Shown in pieces: positions 1 through 5,329 of a stretch of 6,206 nt of DNA (its first letter is position 1; the number at the start of each line of letters is the position of its first letter). Both the position numbers and the translations under genes were made by a program. The stretch lies in assembly GCA_900544525.1 (NCBI GenBank), contig UQVN01000202.1:1-6206 (forward strand). The letters run 5' to 3'. A model generated the notes under the pieces. That model did not search any database and was not told the DNA's origin. It was given only the letters and a program-made list of their open reading frames with translations. The stretch is from an uncultured Eubacteriales bacterium. Its GTDB lineage: Bacteria > Bacillota > Clostridia > Lachnospirales > Lachnospiraceae.

Positions 1-8
1 AAAAAAGT

Positions 9-38
9 TTGATATATATTCTATGTATACAGTATACT
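9..38 (+). promoter_or_regulatory. Putative sigma-A promoter of nifJ
   Basis: A TTGATA -35 box (9-14) and a TATACT -10 box (33-38) are separated by 18 bp, each one or two bases off the sigma-A consensus. Transcription would begin near position 45, giving a leader of about 127 nt before the nifJ start codon. A weaker alternative is the TAGAAT at 84-89, which has only a poor -35 partner (TTTCAA, 61-66). The call rests on consensus matching alone. Confidence 0.55.
25..37. promoter_or_regulatory. 13-bp palindrome over the nifJ -10 box, candidate operator
   Basis: GTATACAGTATAC is a perfect inverted repeat around a central A, built from two copies of GTATAC. It fills the 3' part of the promoter spacer and overlaps five bases of the -10 box, where a bound repressor would block RNA polymerase. 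It does not match the Rex consensus (TTGTTAA-N4-TTAACAA) that often controls fermentation genes. The regulator is unknown, and short palindromes in A+T-rich DNA can arise by chance. Confidence 0.35.
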
Positions 39-100
39 TTATAAATTAGGGAAATATCACTTTCAATTCGTGGCATTTCGGTGTAGAATATATATTAGTT

Positions 101-123
101 AATACTGCAAAAAAGGTAGTATT
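101..123 (+). other. Hairpin in the nifJ 5' leader
   Basis: AATACTGC (101-108) pairs with GGTAGTATT (115-123) to form an 8-bp stem with one G-U pair and an A-rich loop (109-115). No T-tract follows, so it is not an intrinsic terminator. It lies about 30 nt upstream of the RBS and could stabilise the mRNA 5' end or bind a regulator. No known riboswitch class is recognisable. Confidence 0.35.
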
Positions 124-154
124 CAACAAAAGGAAAAACCATTTACGTTTATTT

Positions 155-162
155 TAGGAGGT
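155..162 (+). promoter_or_regulatory. Strong ribosome binding site of nifJ
   Basis: TAGGAGGT is a near-complete match to the anti-Shine-Dalgarno sequence and ends about 9-10 nt before the ATG at 172. It fixes the start codon and fits a highly expressed central-metabolism gene. Confidence 0.9.
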
Positions 163-171
163 AAAGTTAAA

Positions 172-3100
172 ATGGCAAGAAAAATGAAAACCATGGATGG
201 TAATACTGCTGCCGCTCACGTATCCTACGCGTTTACTGATGTAGCTGCCATCTATCCAATCACACCATCTTCTCCAATGGCTGACTACACAGATATGTGG
301 GCAACACAGGGAAGAAAAAATATCTTCGGACATCCAGTAGTAATGTCTGAAATGCAGTCAGAAGCAGGTGCTGCTGGTGCAGTTCATGGTTCTTTACAAG
401 CTGGTGCATTAACAACAACTTATACAGCTTCTCAGGGATTATTATTAATGATTCCTAACTTATATAAAATCGCTGGTGAATTATTACCAGGTGTTGTGCA
501 TGTATCTGCTCGTGCTTTAGCAAGCCATGCATTATCTATCTTTGGTGATCACTCTGACATCTATGCTTGCCGTCAGACAGGTTTTGCTCAGTTATGTGCA
601 AGTAACGTACAGGAAGTTATGGACTTAGGAGCAGTTGCTCACTTAACAGCAATCGAAGGACGTGTTCCATTCATGCATTTCTTCGATGGTTTCAGAACAT
701 CTCATGAAATTCAAAAAATTGAAATCTGGGATTATGATGACCTTAAAGATATGTGCGATATGGAAGCTGTTGAAGCATTCCGTAAACGTGCGTTAAATCC
801 AGAACACCCAGTAATTCGTGGTACAGCTCAGAACCCTGATGTATTCTTCCAGGCAAGAGAAGCTTCTAACCCTTATTACAATGCAGTACCAGAGTTAACT
901 CAGAAATACATGGACAAAGTTAACGAAAAAATCGGTACAAACTATAAATTATTCAACTACTATGGTGCAGAAGATGCAGAACATGTAATCATTGCTATGG
1001 GTTCTGTATGTGATACAATCGACGAAACAATCGATTACTTAGTAGCTGGTGGCGCTAAAGTCGGTGTTGTTAAAGTTCGTCTTTACAGACCATTTAGTGC
1101 AAAACACTTAGTAGAAGCTATCCCTGAAACAGTAAAACAAATCACAGTTCTTGATAGAACAAAAGAACCAGGTGCATTTGGTGAACCATTATACTTAGAT
1201 GTTGTTGCTGCTCTTAGAGGAACACAGTTTGAAAAAGCTACAATCCTTTCTGGACGTTACGGATTAGGTTCAAAAGACACAATCCCAGCTGATATCATTG
1301 CTGTATACAACAACTCAACAAAAGACAAATTCACACTTGGTATCGTAGATGACGTTACACACTTATCATTAGAAAGAGGCGAAAGCCCTAACACAACTCC
1401 AGAAAGCACAATCAGCTGTAAATTCTGGGGACTTGGAGCTGATGGTACTGTAGGTGCTAACAAAAACTCCATCAAAATCATTGGTGATCATACAGATATG
1501 TATGCTCAGGCTTACTTTGATTATGACTCTAAAAAATCTGGTGGTGTAACAATTTCTCACTTACGTTTTGGTAAAGATCCTATCAAAGCAACATACTTAA
1601 TTAATAAAGCCAACTTTGTTGCATGTCATATGCCAGCTTATATTACAAAATATAACATGGTTCAAGACTTAAAAGATGGTGGTACATTCTTACTTAACTG
1701 CACATGGACACCAGAAGAAGTTGGTGAACATTTACCAGGACAAGTGAAAAAATACATGGCTGATCACAACATCAAGTTCTATATCATTGATGGTTTCAAG
1801 ATCGGTAAAGAAATCGGACTTGGTGGACGTATCAACACAGTTCTTCAGTCTGCATTCTTCAAATTAGCAAATATCATCCCAGCAGAAGATGCAATTCAGT
1901 ACATGAAAGATGCTGCAACAGCTTCTTACTCTAAAAAAGGTGATGATATCGTTAAGATGAACCATGAAGCAATCGAAGCAGGTGCAAACAACGTTGTTGA
2001 AGTACCAGTTCCAGCTGAATGGGCAAACTGCGAAGCAGAAAGCTTATTAAAACCAGTAACAGGTGATAGAGAAGACGTAGTAAGCTATGTAAACTCTATT
2101 CAGAATGCAATCAACTCTCAGACAGGTAATGATCTTCCTGTATCTGCATTCGTTGATTATGCAGATGGTACACTTCCATTAGGTTCAGCTGCTTACGAAA
2201 AACGTGGTGTAGCTATCGACGTTCCAGTATGGAATCCAGATAACTGTATCCAATGTAACTTCTGTTCTTATGTGTGTCCACACGCTACAATTCGTCCAGT
2301 AGCATTAGACGAAGAAGCTATGAAGAATGCTCCAGAATATCCAACACTTGATATGACAGGTGTTCCAGGAGTGAAATTCGCTATGTCTGTATCTGTTCTT
2401 GACTGTACAGGATGTGGTTCTTGTGCTAACGTTTGTCCAGGTAAGAAAGGAAATAAAGCGTTAACAATGAGCCCAATCGGCGACAACTATGACAAACAGG
2501 ATATGTTTGACTATGGTGTAAAATTAGACGTTCCAACAGCTGTTACAGATAAATTCAAAGAATCAACTGTAAAAGGAAGTCAGTTTAAACAACCATTACT
2601 TGAGTTCTCAGGAGCTTGTGGTGGATGTGGTGAAACACCATACGCAAAATTAGTAACTCAGTTATTCGGTGATAGAATGTATATCGCTAATGCAACAGGA
2701 TGTTCTTCTATCTGGGGTGGATCTTCACCTGCATCACCATATACAGTAAACAAAGAAGGAAGAGGACCAGCTTGGGCTAACTCTTTATTCGAAGACAATG
2801 CTGAATTTGGTTATGGTATGAGATTAGCTCAGGATGCTTTAAGAGGACGTGTTATTGCAGCTGCTGAAACAATCGTAGCTACAACAGATGACGCTGACTT
2901 AAAAGCAAAAGCAGAAGCATTCTTAGCTACAAAAGATTCAAGCACAGACAATGCTCAGCCAGCTAGAGACTTAGTTGCTGCATTAGAAGCAAAAGATTGT
3001 GATTGCGCTGAAAGAGCTGAAATCTTAGCAAACAAAGACTTCGCTGCTAAGAAATCTCAATGGATCTTCGGTGGAGACGGATGGGCTTACGATATCGGAT

Positions 3101-3696
3101 TCGGTGGTGTTGACCACGTATTAGCAGCTGGAAAAGATGTTAATATTTTAGTATTCGATACAGAAGTTTACTCTAACACAGGTGGACAGGCTTCTAAAGC
3201 TACTCCAACAGGTTCTATCGCTCAGTTCGCTGCTGGTGGTAAAGATGTTAAGAAAAAAGACCTTGCTGCAATCGCAATGAGCTACGGATACATCTATGTA
3301 GCACAGATTTCTCAAGGTGCTGATATGAACCAGTGCTTAAAAGCTATCAGAGAAGCAGAAGCATACAATGGTCCATCTTTAATCATTGCTTACGCTCCAT
3401 GTATCAACCACGGTATCAAAGGTGGTATGAAAAATGCTCAGGCAGAAGAAAAACGTGCAGTTGAAGCAGGATACTGGCACTTATTCAGATTCAATCCTGA
3501 ATTAGCTGAAGAAGGAAAGAATCCATTCATCTTAGATAGCAAAGCACCATCTGCAGATTATAAAGATTTCATTATGAGCGAAGTTCGTTACAACAGACTT
3601 GCTCGTACAAATCCAGAAAGAGCAGAAGAACTCTTCAATAAAGCAGCAGAAGATGCTAAGAAGAAATACGAAAAATTAGTAGAAATGGCGAAATAA
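172..3696 (+). CDS. nifJ: Pyruvate:ferredoxin (flavodoxin) oxidoreductase, single-chain
   Basis: This cytoplasmic enzyme oxidatively decarboxylates pyruvate with CoA to acetyl-CoA and CO2 and passes electrons to ferredoxin, a central step of anaerobic fermentation. The 1174-aa chain shows the full domain order: an N-terminal pyrimidine-binding domain with YPITPSSP (28-35), Thr31, Glu64 and Arg114 at the positions known from the Desulfovibrio africanus enzyme; a transketolase-C-like domain; a middle domain with a glycine-rich GLGADGTVG motif (420-428); a two-[4Fe-4S] ferredoxin domain with cysteines 692, 695, 698, 702 and 745, 748, 751, 755; and a C-terminal TPP domain with GDG (968-970) and Asn1002. 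The proximal cluster ligands are Cys816, Cys819, Cys844 and Cys1077. It is slightly shorter than the D. africanus enzyme (1232 aa) at the C-terminus, as is usual in clostridia. There is no frameshift or missing key residue. It has its own promoter and terminator, so it is probably monocistronic. The start is set by the strong RBS and by the conserved N-terminal numbering. Confidence 0.98.
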   Translation: MARKMKTMDGNTAAAHVSYAFTDVAAIYPITPSSPMADYTDMWATQGRKNIFGHPVVMSEMQSEAGAAGAVHGSLQAGALTTTYTASQGLLLMIPNLYKIAGELLPGVVHVSARALASHALSIFGDHSDIYACRQTGFAQLCASNVQEVMDLGAVAHLTAIEGRVPFMHFFDGFRTSHEIQKIEIWDYDDLKDMCDMEAVEAFRKRALNPEHPVIRGTAQNPDVFFQAREASNPYYNAVPELTQKYMDKVNEKIGTNYKLFNYYGAEDAEHVIIAMGSVCDTIDETIDYLVAGGAKVGVVKVRLYRPFSAKHLVEAIPETVKQITVLDRTKEPGAFGEPLYLDVVAALRGTQFEKATILSGRYGLGSKDTIPADIIAVYNNSTKDKFTLGIVDDVTHLSLERGESPNTTPESTISCKFWGLGADGTVGANKNSIKIIGDHTDMYAQAYFDYDSKKSGGVTISHLRFGKDPIKATYLINKANFVACHMPAYITKYNMVQDLKDGGTFLLNCTWTPEEVGEHLPGQVKKYMADHNIKFYIIDGFKIGKEIGLGGRINTVLQSAFFKLANIIPAEDAIQYMKDAATASYSKKGDDIVKMNHEAIEAGANNVVEVPVPAEWANCEAESLLKPVTGDREDVVSYVNSIQNAINSQTGNDLPVSAFVDYADGTLPLGSAAYEKRGVAIDVPVWNPDNCIQCNFCSYVCPHATIRPVALDEEAMKNAPEYPTLDMTGVPGVKFAMSVSVLDCTGCGSCANVCPGKKGNKALTMSPIGDNYDKQDMFDYGVKLDVPTAVTDKFKESTVKGSQFKQPLLEFSGACGGCGETPYAKLVTQLFGDRMYIANATGCSSIWGGSSPASPYTVNKEGRGPAWANSLFEDNAEFGYGMRLAQDALRGRVIAAAETIVATTDDADLKAKAEAFLATKDSSTDNAQPARDLVAALEAKDCDCAERAEILANKDFAAKKSQWIFGGDGWAYDIGFGGVDHVLAAGKDVNILVFDTEVYSNTGGQASKATPTGSIAQFAAGGKDVKKKDLAAIAMSYGYIYVAQISQGADMNQCLKAIREAEAYNGPSLIIAYAPCINHGIKGGMKNAQAEEKRAVEAGYWHLFRFNPELAEEGKNPFILDSKAPSADYKDFIMSEVRYNRLARTNPERAEELFNKAAEDAKKKYEKLVEMAK

Positions 3697-3720
3697 TTCA
3701 TCGTTTCGAAGTGGAAACAA

Positions 3721-3749
3721 TGAGAAACACGCTTTGCGAGTTTCTCACT
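3721..3749. repeat. Palindromic repeat unit, copy 1 (hairpin)
   Basis: TGAGAAAC (3721-3728) pairs with GTTTCTCA (3740-3747) over 8 bp. After an A/A mismatch the stem continues with CGC/GCG closing a TTT loop. It begins 24 nt after the nifJ stop codon. It is not followed by a T-tract, so it is not a standard terminator. Copy 2 at 3802-3830 matches at 25 of 29 positions. Confidence 0.75.
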
Positions 3750-3766
3750 TTCCTAGCTCTAGGAAA
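3749..3766. repeat. Short hairpin between the palindromic repeat units
   Basis: TTTCCTA (3749-3755) and TAGGAAA (3760-3766) form a 7-bp perfect stem closed by a four-base loop. A second TTTCCTA at 3788-3794 can compete for the same TAGGAAA arm, enclosing a GAAG/CTTC inner stem (3768-3771 with 3781-3784). Two mutually exclusive folds are therefore possible. Confidence 0.5.
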
Positions 3767-3801
3767 TGAAGGGGTTAAGGCTTCTAGTTTCCTATAAATA
3801 G

Positions 3802-3830
3802 TGAGAAACACATTTTACGTGTTTCTCACT
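3802..3830. repeat. Palindromic repeat unit, copy 2 (hairpin)
   Basis: With one flanking base added (A3800-C3811 pairing G3819-T3830), this unit forms a perfect 12-bp stem with a seven-base loop. It differs from copy 1 at four positions. One C-G pair of copy 1 (3732-3736) is replaced here by T-A (3813-3817), and the A/A mismatch of copy 1 is a proper A-T pair here. No T-tract follows. This may be a genome-wide REP-like intergenic element, but that cannot be tested from one locus. Confidence 0.75.
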
Positions 3831-3843
3831 GTTGTAGGCAGTT

Positions 3844-3875
3844 GTTATATACGAACATACATGTTTTTGTATAAC
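3844..3875 (+). other. Long imperfect hairpin upstream of the nifJ terminator
   Basis: GTTATATA (3844-3851) pairs with the 3' arm ending TATAAC (3870-3875). After one mismatch the stem continues through GAACA with TGTTT to a four-base loop (3858-3861), giving about 13 pairs including G-U. It has little G+C and no downstream T-tract. It adds to the row of structures in the 3' untranslated region of nifJ. Confidence 0.45.
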
Positions 3876-3897
3876 GGATTGTTTACGTGTAAATAAT

Positions 3898-3930
3898 AAG
3901 AAGGAGGCTGTAACGTCTCCTTCTTTTTCT
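3898..3930 (+). terminator. Intrinsic terminator of nifJ
   Basis: AAGAAGGAG (3898-3906) pairs with CTCCTTCTT (3917-3925), extended inward by a G-U and a C-G pair around a short loop, and is followed by TTTCT. The A-rich 5' side and T-rich 3' side are typical of a Rho-independent terminator. It lies about 200 nt after the nifJ stop codon, leaving an unusually long structured 3' untranslated region. Confidence 0.9.
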
Positions 3931-4060
3931 ATATAAGTATCGAGCGAAGGAAAATATTCACATTTATATTGGATGTTGCCATTAATAGAATAACTAGCTT
4001 TGATAGTTTTTCAGTACTATTTGTTTTTGTATGGATCAATTTATAATAGGAAGAAAATAG

Positions 4061-4087
4061 ATGCTTGTTAGTGTCAAGGATTTTTAT
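4061..4087 (+). repeat. Degenerate 27-bp direct repeat, copy 1
   Basis: This stretch matches 4142-4168 at 21 of 27 positions without gaps, 81 bp apart. Both copies begin with ATG and remain open, reading MLVSVKDFY here and MVASTKHFY in copy 2. An AGGAAG (4048-4053) sits 7 nt before this ATG, but the frame closes after 11 codons. This may be a small duplication remnant or a coincidence of biased composition. Confidence 0.35.
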
Positions 4088-4102
4088 AGCTTATAATAAG
4101 TA

Positions 4103-4125
4103 AAAGAAAAAAGCATTTTTTCTTT
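4103..4125. other. A/T-rich hairpin
   Basis: AAAGAAAAAA (4103-4112) pairs with TTTTTTCTTT (4116-4125) around the loop GCA. With only one G-C pair the stem is weak. The shape resembles a bidirectional terminator, but no gene clearly ends here. It could equally be a chance match of A and T runs. Confidence 0.25.
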
Positions 4126-4141
4126 ATAGATTATGAATAAA

Positions 4142-4168
4142 ATGGTTGCCAGTACCAAGCATTTTTAT
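4142..4168 (+). repeat. Degenerate 27-bp direct repeat, copy 2
   Basis: This is the partner of 4061-4087 (21 of 27 identical). Here the frame stays open to 4216 and would give a lysine- and arginine-rich peptide of 27 residues counted from the ATG at 4133. No RBS precedes it, so a gene is not called. Confidence 0.35.
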
Positions 4169-4274
4169 GAAAAAGAAAGAAGAAAAAATCGATCTATTAT
4201 AAAGAATGAACGGTAATCGGTCAAATGATCAAAAAAAACAAGAAAAATAAGTAAAAATATGGTAAAAATTGTTG

Positions 4275-4303
4275 TTTACAATTATAAAAATCAGTGGTAA
4301 TAT
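4275..4303 (+). promoter_or_regulatory. Putative sigma-A promoter of the moaC-like gene
   Basis: TTTACA (4275-4280, five of six consensus bases) and TAATAT (4298-4303) are separated by exactly 17 bp. Transcription would start near 4310, leaving a leader of about 95 nt before the ATG at 4404. Because this promoter lies inside the 5' part of the longest open frame, it argues against a start at 4269. Confidence 0.6.
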
Positions 4304-4329
4304 AGTTGCAGTTTCAGGGATGACAAAAT

Positions 4330-4383
4330 ATGAGCAATATCTGTATTTCTTGCGAATTTTATGGTTTTTCTTGCAAGAGATAG
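4330..4383 (+). CDS. Possible 17-aa cysteine-containing leader peptide
   Basis: A short frame reads MSNICISCEFYGFSCKR and stops at TAG (4381-4383), 20 nt before the moaC-like start. An AGGGA (4316-4320) lies 9 nt upstream of its ATG, a reasonable RBS, and the frame falls inside the leader predicted from the promoter at 4275-4303. Three of 17 residues are cysteine, two of them as CISC. A ribosome ending here would clear the RBS of the next gene. It may be a regulatory leader peptide, a tiny metal-binding peptide, or chance. No known family is recognised. Confidence 0.3.
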   Translation: MSNICISCEFYGFSCKR

Positions 4384-4403
4384 AAAAGAAAGGACGTTTT
4401 GTT

Positions 4404-4811
4404 ATGAAAAATAGAAATGAAATGAACAATGGCTATAAAGCATCTGCAAGAGCCATTATTACAATGAAACCAGAAACTTTAAATGACTTATTACATGGAC
4501 AGGATAGAGAACTAAAAGAAGCTCGCTTTTTTGCAGAAGATGGCGGATATATGGCGGCAAGAAAAACGCAGGAAGCAATTCCTATGTGTTTACCACTTCC
4601 AGTGGAAGCATTTGAATTTGCTTTTTGTGAACATGCGAAAGATAAAGTAGAAGTAAGATGTGACATTCATACAAGTATAAAAAGAACAAGTGCAGGAATG
4701 GAAGCGTTATCAGCAGCTTCTATGGCAGCCTTTATTTTAAAAGAGAGATGCAATCACCTAGATGGGGAAATGAATGTTGATGGCTTAGAGATACTAGAAC
4801 AAGCATGTTAA
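4404..4811 (+). CDS. moaC: Divergent MoaC-family protein (cyclic pyranopterin monophosphate synthase-like)
   Basis: The 135-aa product aligns along most of its length with MoaC, which makes cyclic pyranopterin monophosphate in molybdenum-cofactor synthesis. Landmarks are ARAIITMKPETL (15-26), GGYMAARKTQEAIPMCLPLP (47-66) and GMEALSAASMAAF (98-110). It is shorter than typical MoaC (about 160 aa): the N-terminal strand with the usual D-V motif and the C-terminal KSGGKSG tail are missing. Against the E. coli protein as I recall it, the PLCHPL histidine (His77) is Leu63, the first glutamate of VEMEAL (Glu112) is Gly98, Asp128 is Glu114 and Lys131 is Asn117. Canonical catalysis is therefore doubtful. 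The start at 4404 is chosen because AAAGGA (4389-4394) precedes it by 9 nt, homology begins there, and the promoter lies downstream of 4269. The extra 45 codons to 4269 show no family resemblance. No other cofactor gene is in view. The symbol denotes the family, not a proven function. Confidence 0.8.
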   Translation: MKNRNEMNNGYKASARAIITMKPETLNDLLHGQDRELKEARFFAEDGGYMAARKTQEAIPMCLPLPVEAFEFAFCEHAKDKVEVRCDIHTSIKRTSAGMEALSAASMAAFILKERCNHLDGEMNVDGLEILEQAC

Positions 4812-4814
4812 TAA

Positions 4815-4848
4815 AAAAGTTGTGGATCATAAGAAGACAGCAACTTTT
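4815..4848 (+). other. Hairpin just after the moaC-like stop codon
   Basis: AAAAGTTG (4815-4822) pairs with CAACTTTT (4841-4848) in an 8-bp stem with an 18-base loop. The loop contains GGATC (4824-4828), complementary to GATCC (4862-4866) in the next hairpin. Alone it is a weak terminator at best because few Ts follow the stem. Confidence 0.4.
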
Positions 4849-4857
4849 GTATAGAGT

Positions 4858-4895
4858 GAAAGATCCGATAGCGTCATGCTTTCGGATTTTTCTTT
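4858..4895 (+). terminator. Intrinsic terminator or attenuator between the moaC-like gene and lrgA
   Basis: GAAAGATCCGA (4858-4868) pairs with TCGGATTTTTC (4882-4892) over 11 bp with one G-U pair. An inner AGC/GCT stem follows beyond a T/T mismatch, and the hairpin runs into TTTGCTTTTT. It probably ends the moaC-like transcript. No clear promoter is visible in the 56 nt between it and the lrgA start, so regulated read-through into lrgAB is also possible. Confidence 0.75.
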
Positions 4896-4951
4896 GCTTT
4901 TTCGTGTTTACATGAAAGACATAAGTCGAAAGAGACAGAGAGGAAAAGACA

Positions 4952-5329
4952 ATGGAGATATTGACACAATTAGTGATAATAGGAAGCATCTGTATGGCAG
5001 GAGATTGGATTTCTTCACTCCTACCGATTCCATTTCCAGGAAGTGTAGTAGCCATGATTCTATTATTTTTATTTCTTGGGTTGAAATGGATTAAAGAAGA
5101 ACAAATACAAGTAGTTGGAGATTTTTTATTAAAAAATATGGCATTTTTCTTTATTCCAGCTGGAGTATCGGTAATGAATTATTTTGATTTATTAAAATCC
5201 AGTATCATTCCTTTTATATTGATTTGCATAGTAACCTTAATTTTAACATTTATGGTAACCGCTTTTACCGTCAGTTTTGTTATGAAGTTACAGCAAAAGA
5301 AGAGAGAAAAGGAGGATTCTTGTAAATGA
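4952..5329 (+). CDS. lrgA: CidA/LrgA family membrane protein
   Basis: The 125-aa integral membrane protein is the small subunit of an LrgAB/CidAB-type pair. Four hydrophobic segments are visible at about 4-24, 29-47, 59-78 and 84-112, followed by a basic cytoplasmic tail. The family signature PFPGSVVAMILLFL (27-40) and the FFFIPAGVSVM stretch (65-75) are present. AGAGGA (4939-4944) lies 7 nt before the ATG. The stop overlaps the lrgB start (ATGA), which indicates translational coupling and a 1:1 complex. The family was described as holin/antiholin-like in staphylococci; Bacillus subtilis PftA and S. mutans LrgA act with their partners in pyruvate transport. Which role applies here is not visible in the sequence. 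No LytSR-type regulator is in the window. A cidA name would be equally defensible. Confidence 0.92.
   Translation: MEILTQLVIIGSICMAGDWISSLLPIPFPGSVVAMILLFLFLGLKWIKEEQIQVVGDFLLKNMAFFFIPAGVSVMNYFDLLKSSIIPFILICIVTLILTFMVTAFTVSFVMKLQQKKREKEDSCK
5307..5315 (+). promoter_or_regulatory. Ribosome binding site of lrgB inside lrgA
   Basis: AAAAGGAGG lies within the last codons of lrgA, about 10 nt before the lrgB ATG at 5326. It supports that start and allows independent ribosome loading as well as coupling through the ATGA overlap. Confidence 0.85.

Larger units (their letters stand above)
3931..4274. other. A+T-rich intergenic stretch without a convincing gene
   Basis: No recognisable protein, RNA gene or mobile element is seen across these 344 bases. 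The contents are a perfect TATAAT (4042-4047) with only a badly spaced -35 candidate (TTGTTT, 4021-4026, 15-bp spacer), a degenerate 27-bp direct repeat, an A/T-only hairpin, and a 27-codon open frame (4133-4216) without an RBS. It may be a decayed gene remnant or plain spacer. Confidence 0.6.

Noticed and set aside
1257..1560. Two overlapping - strand open frames inside nifJ
   Set aside because: Both are antisense shadows of the uninterrupted and strongly conserved PFOR coding sequence.
3721..3830. CRISPR array
   Set aside because: There are only two units, each a strong palindrome of 29 nt, with an asymmetric structured spacer and no cas gene; a REP-like or structured RNA element fits better.
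4021..4047. Promoter with a perfect TATAAT in the gene-poor stretch
   Set aside because: The only -35 candidate (TTGTTT) gives a 15-bp spacer, and only an 11-codon frame follows, so it is noted but not called.
4133..4216. 27-codon + strand frame rich in Lys and Arg in the gene-poor stretch
   Set aside because: No RBS precedes either possible ATG (4133 or 4142) and the content follows local A-richness; kept only as part of the direct-repeat observation.
4229..4429. 66-codon - strand open frame rich in Phe, Ile and Lys
   Set aside because: Its composition simply reflects A/T runs, and it covers the moaC-like promoter and leader; no RBS or homology is visible.
4732..5055. 107-codon open frame on the - strand across the moaC-like to lrgA spacer
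   Set aside because: It runs antisense through the terminator and parts of two genes, and has no family resemblance or plausible RBS context.
4876..5094. 72-codon open frame on the + strand overlapping the start of lrgA
   Set aside because: It has no RBS, begins inside the terminator hairpin, and most of its length overlaps lrgA in another frame; the translation resembles no family.
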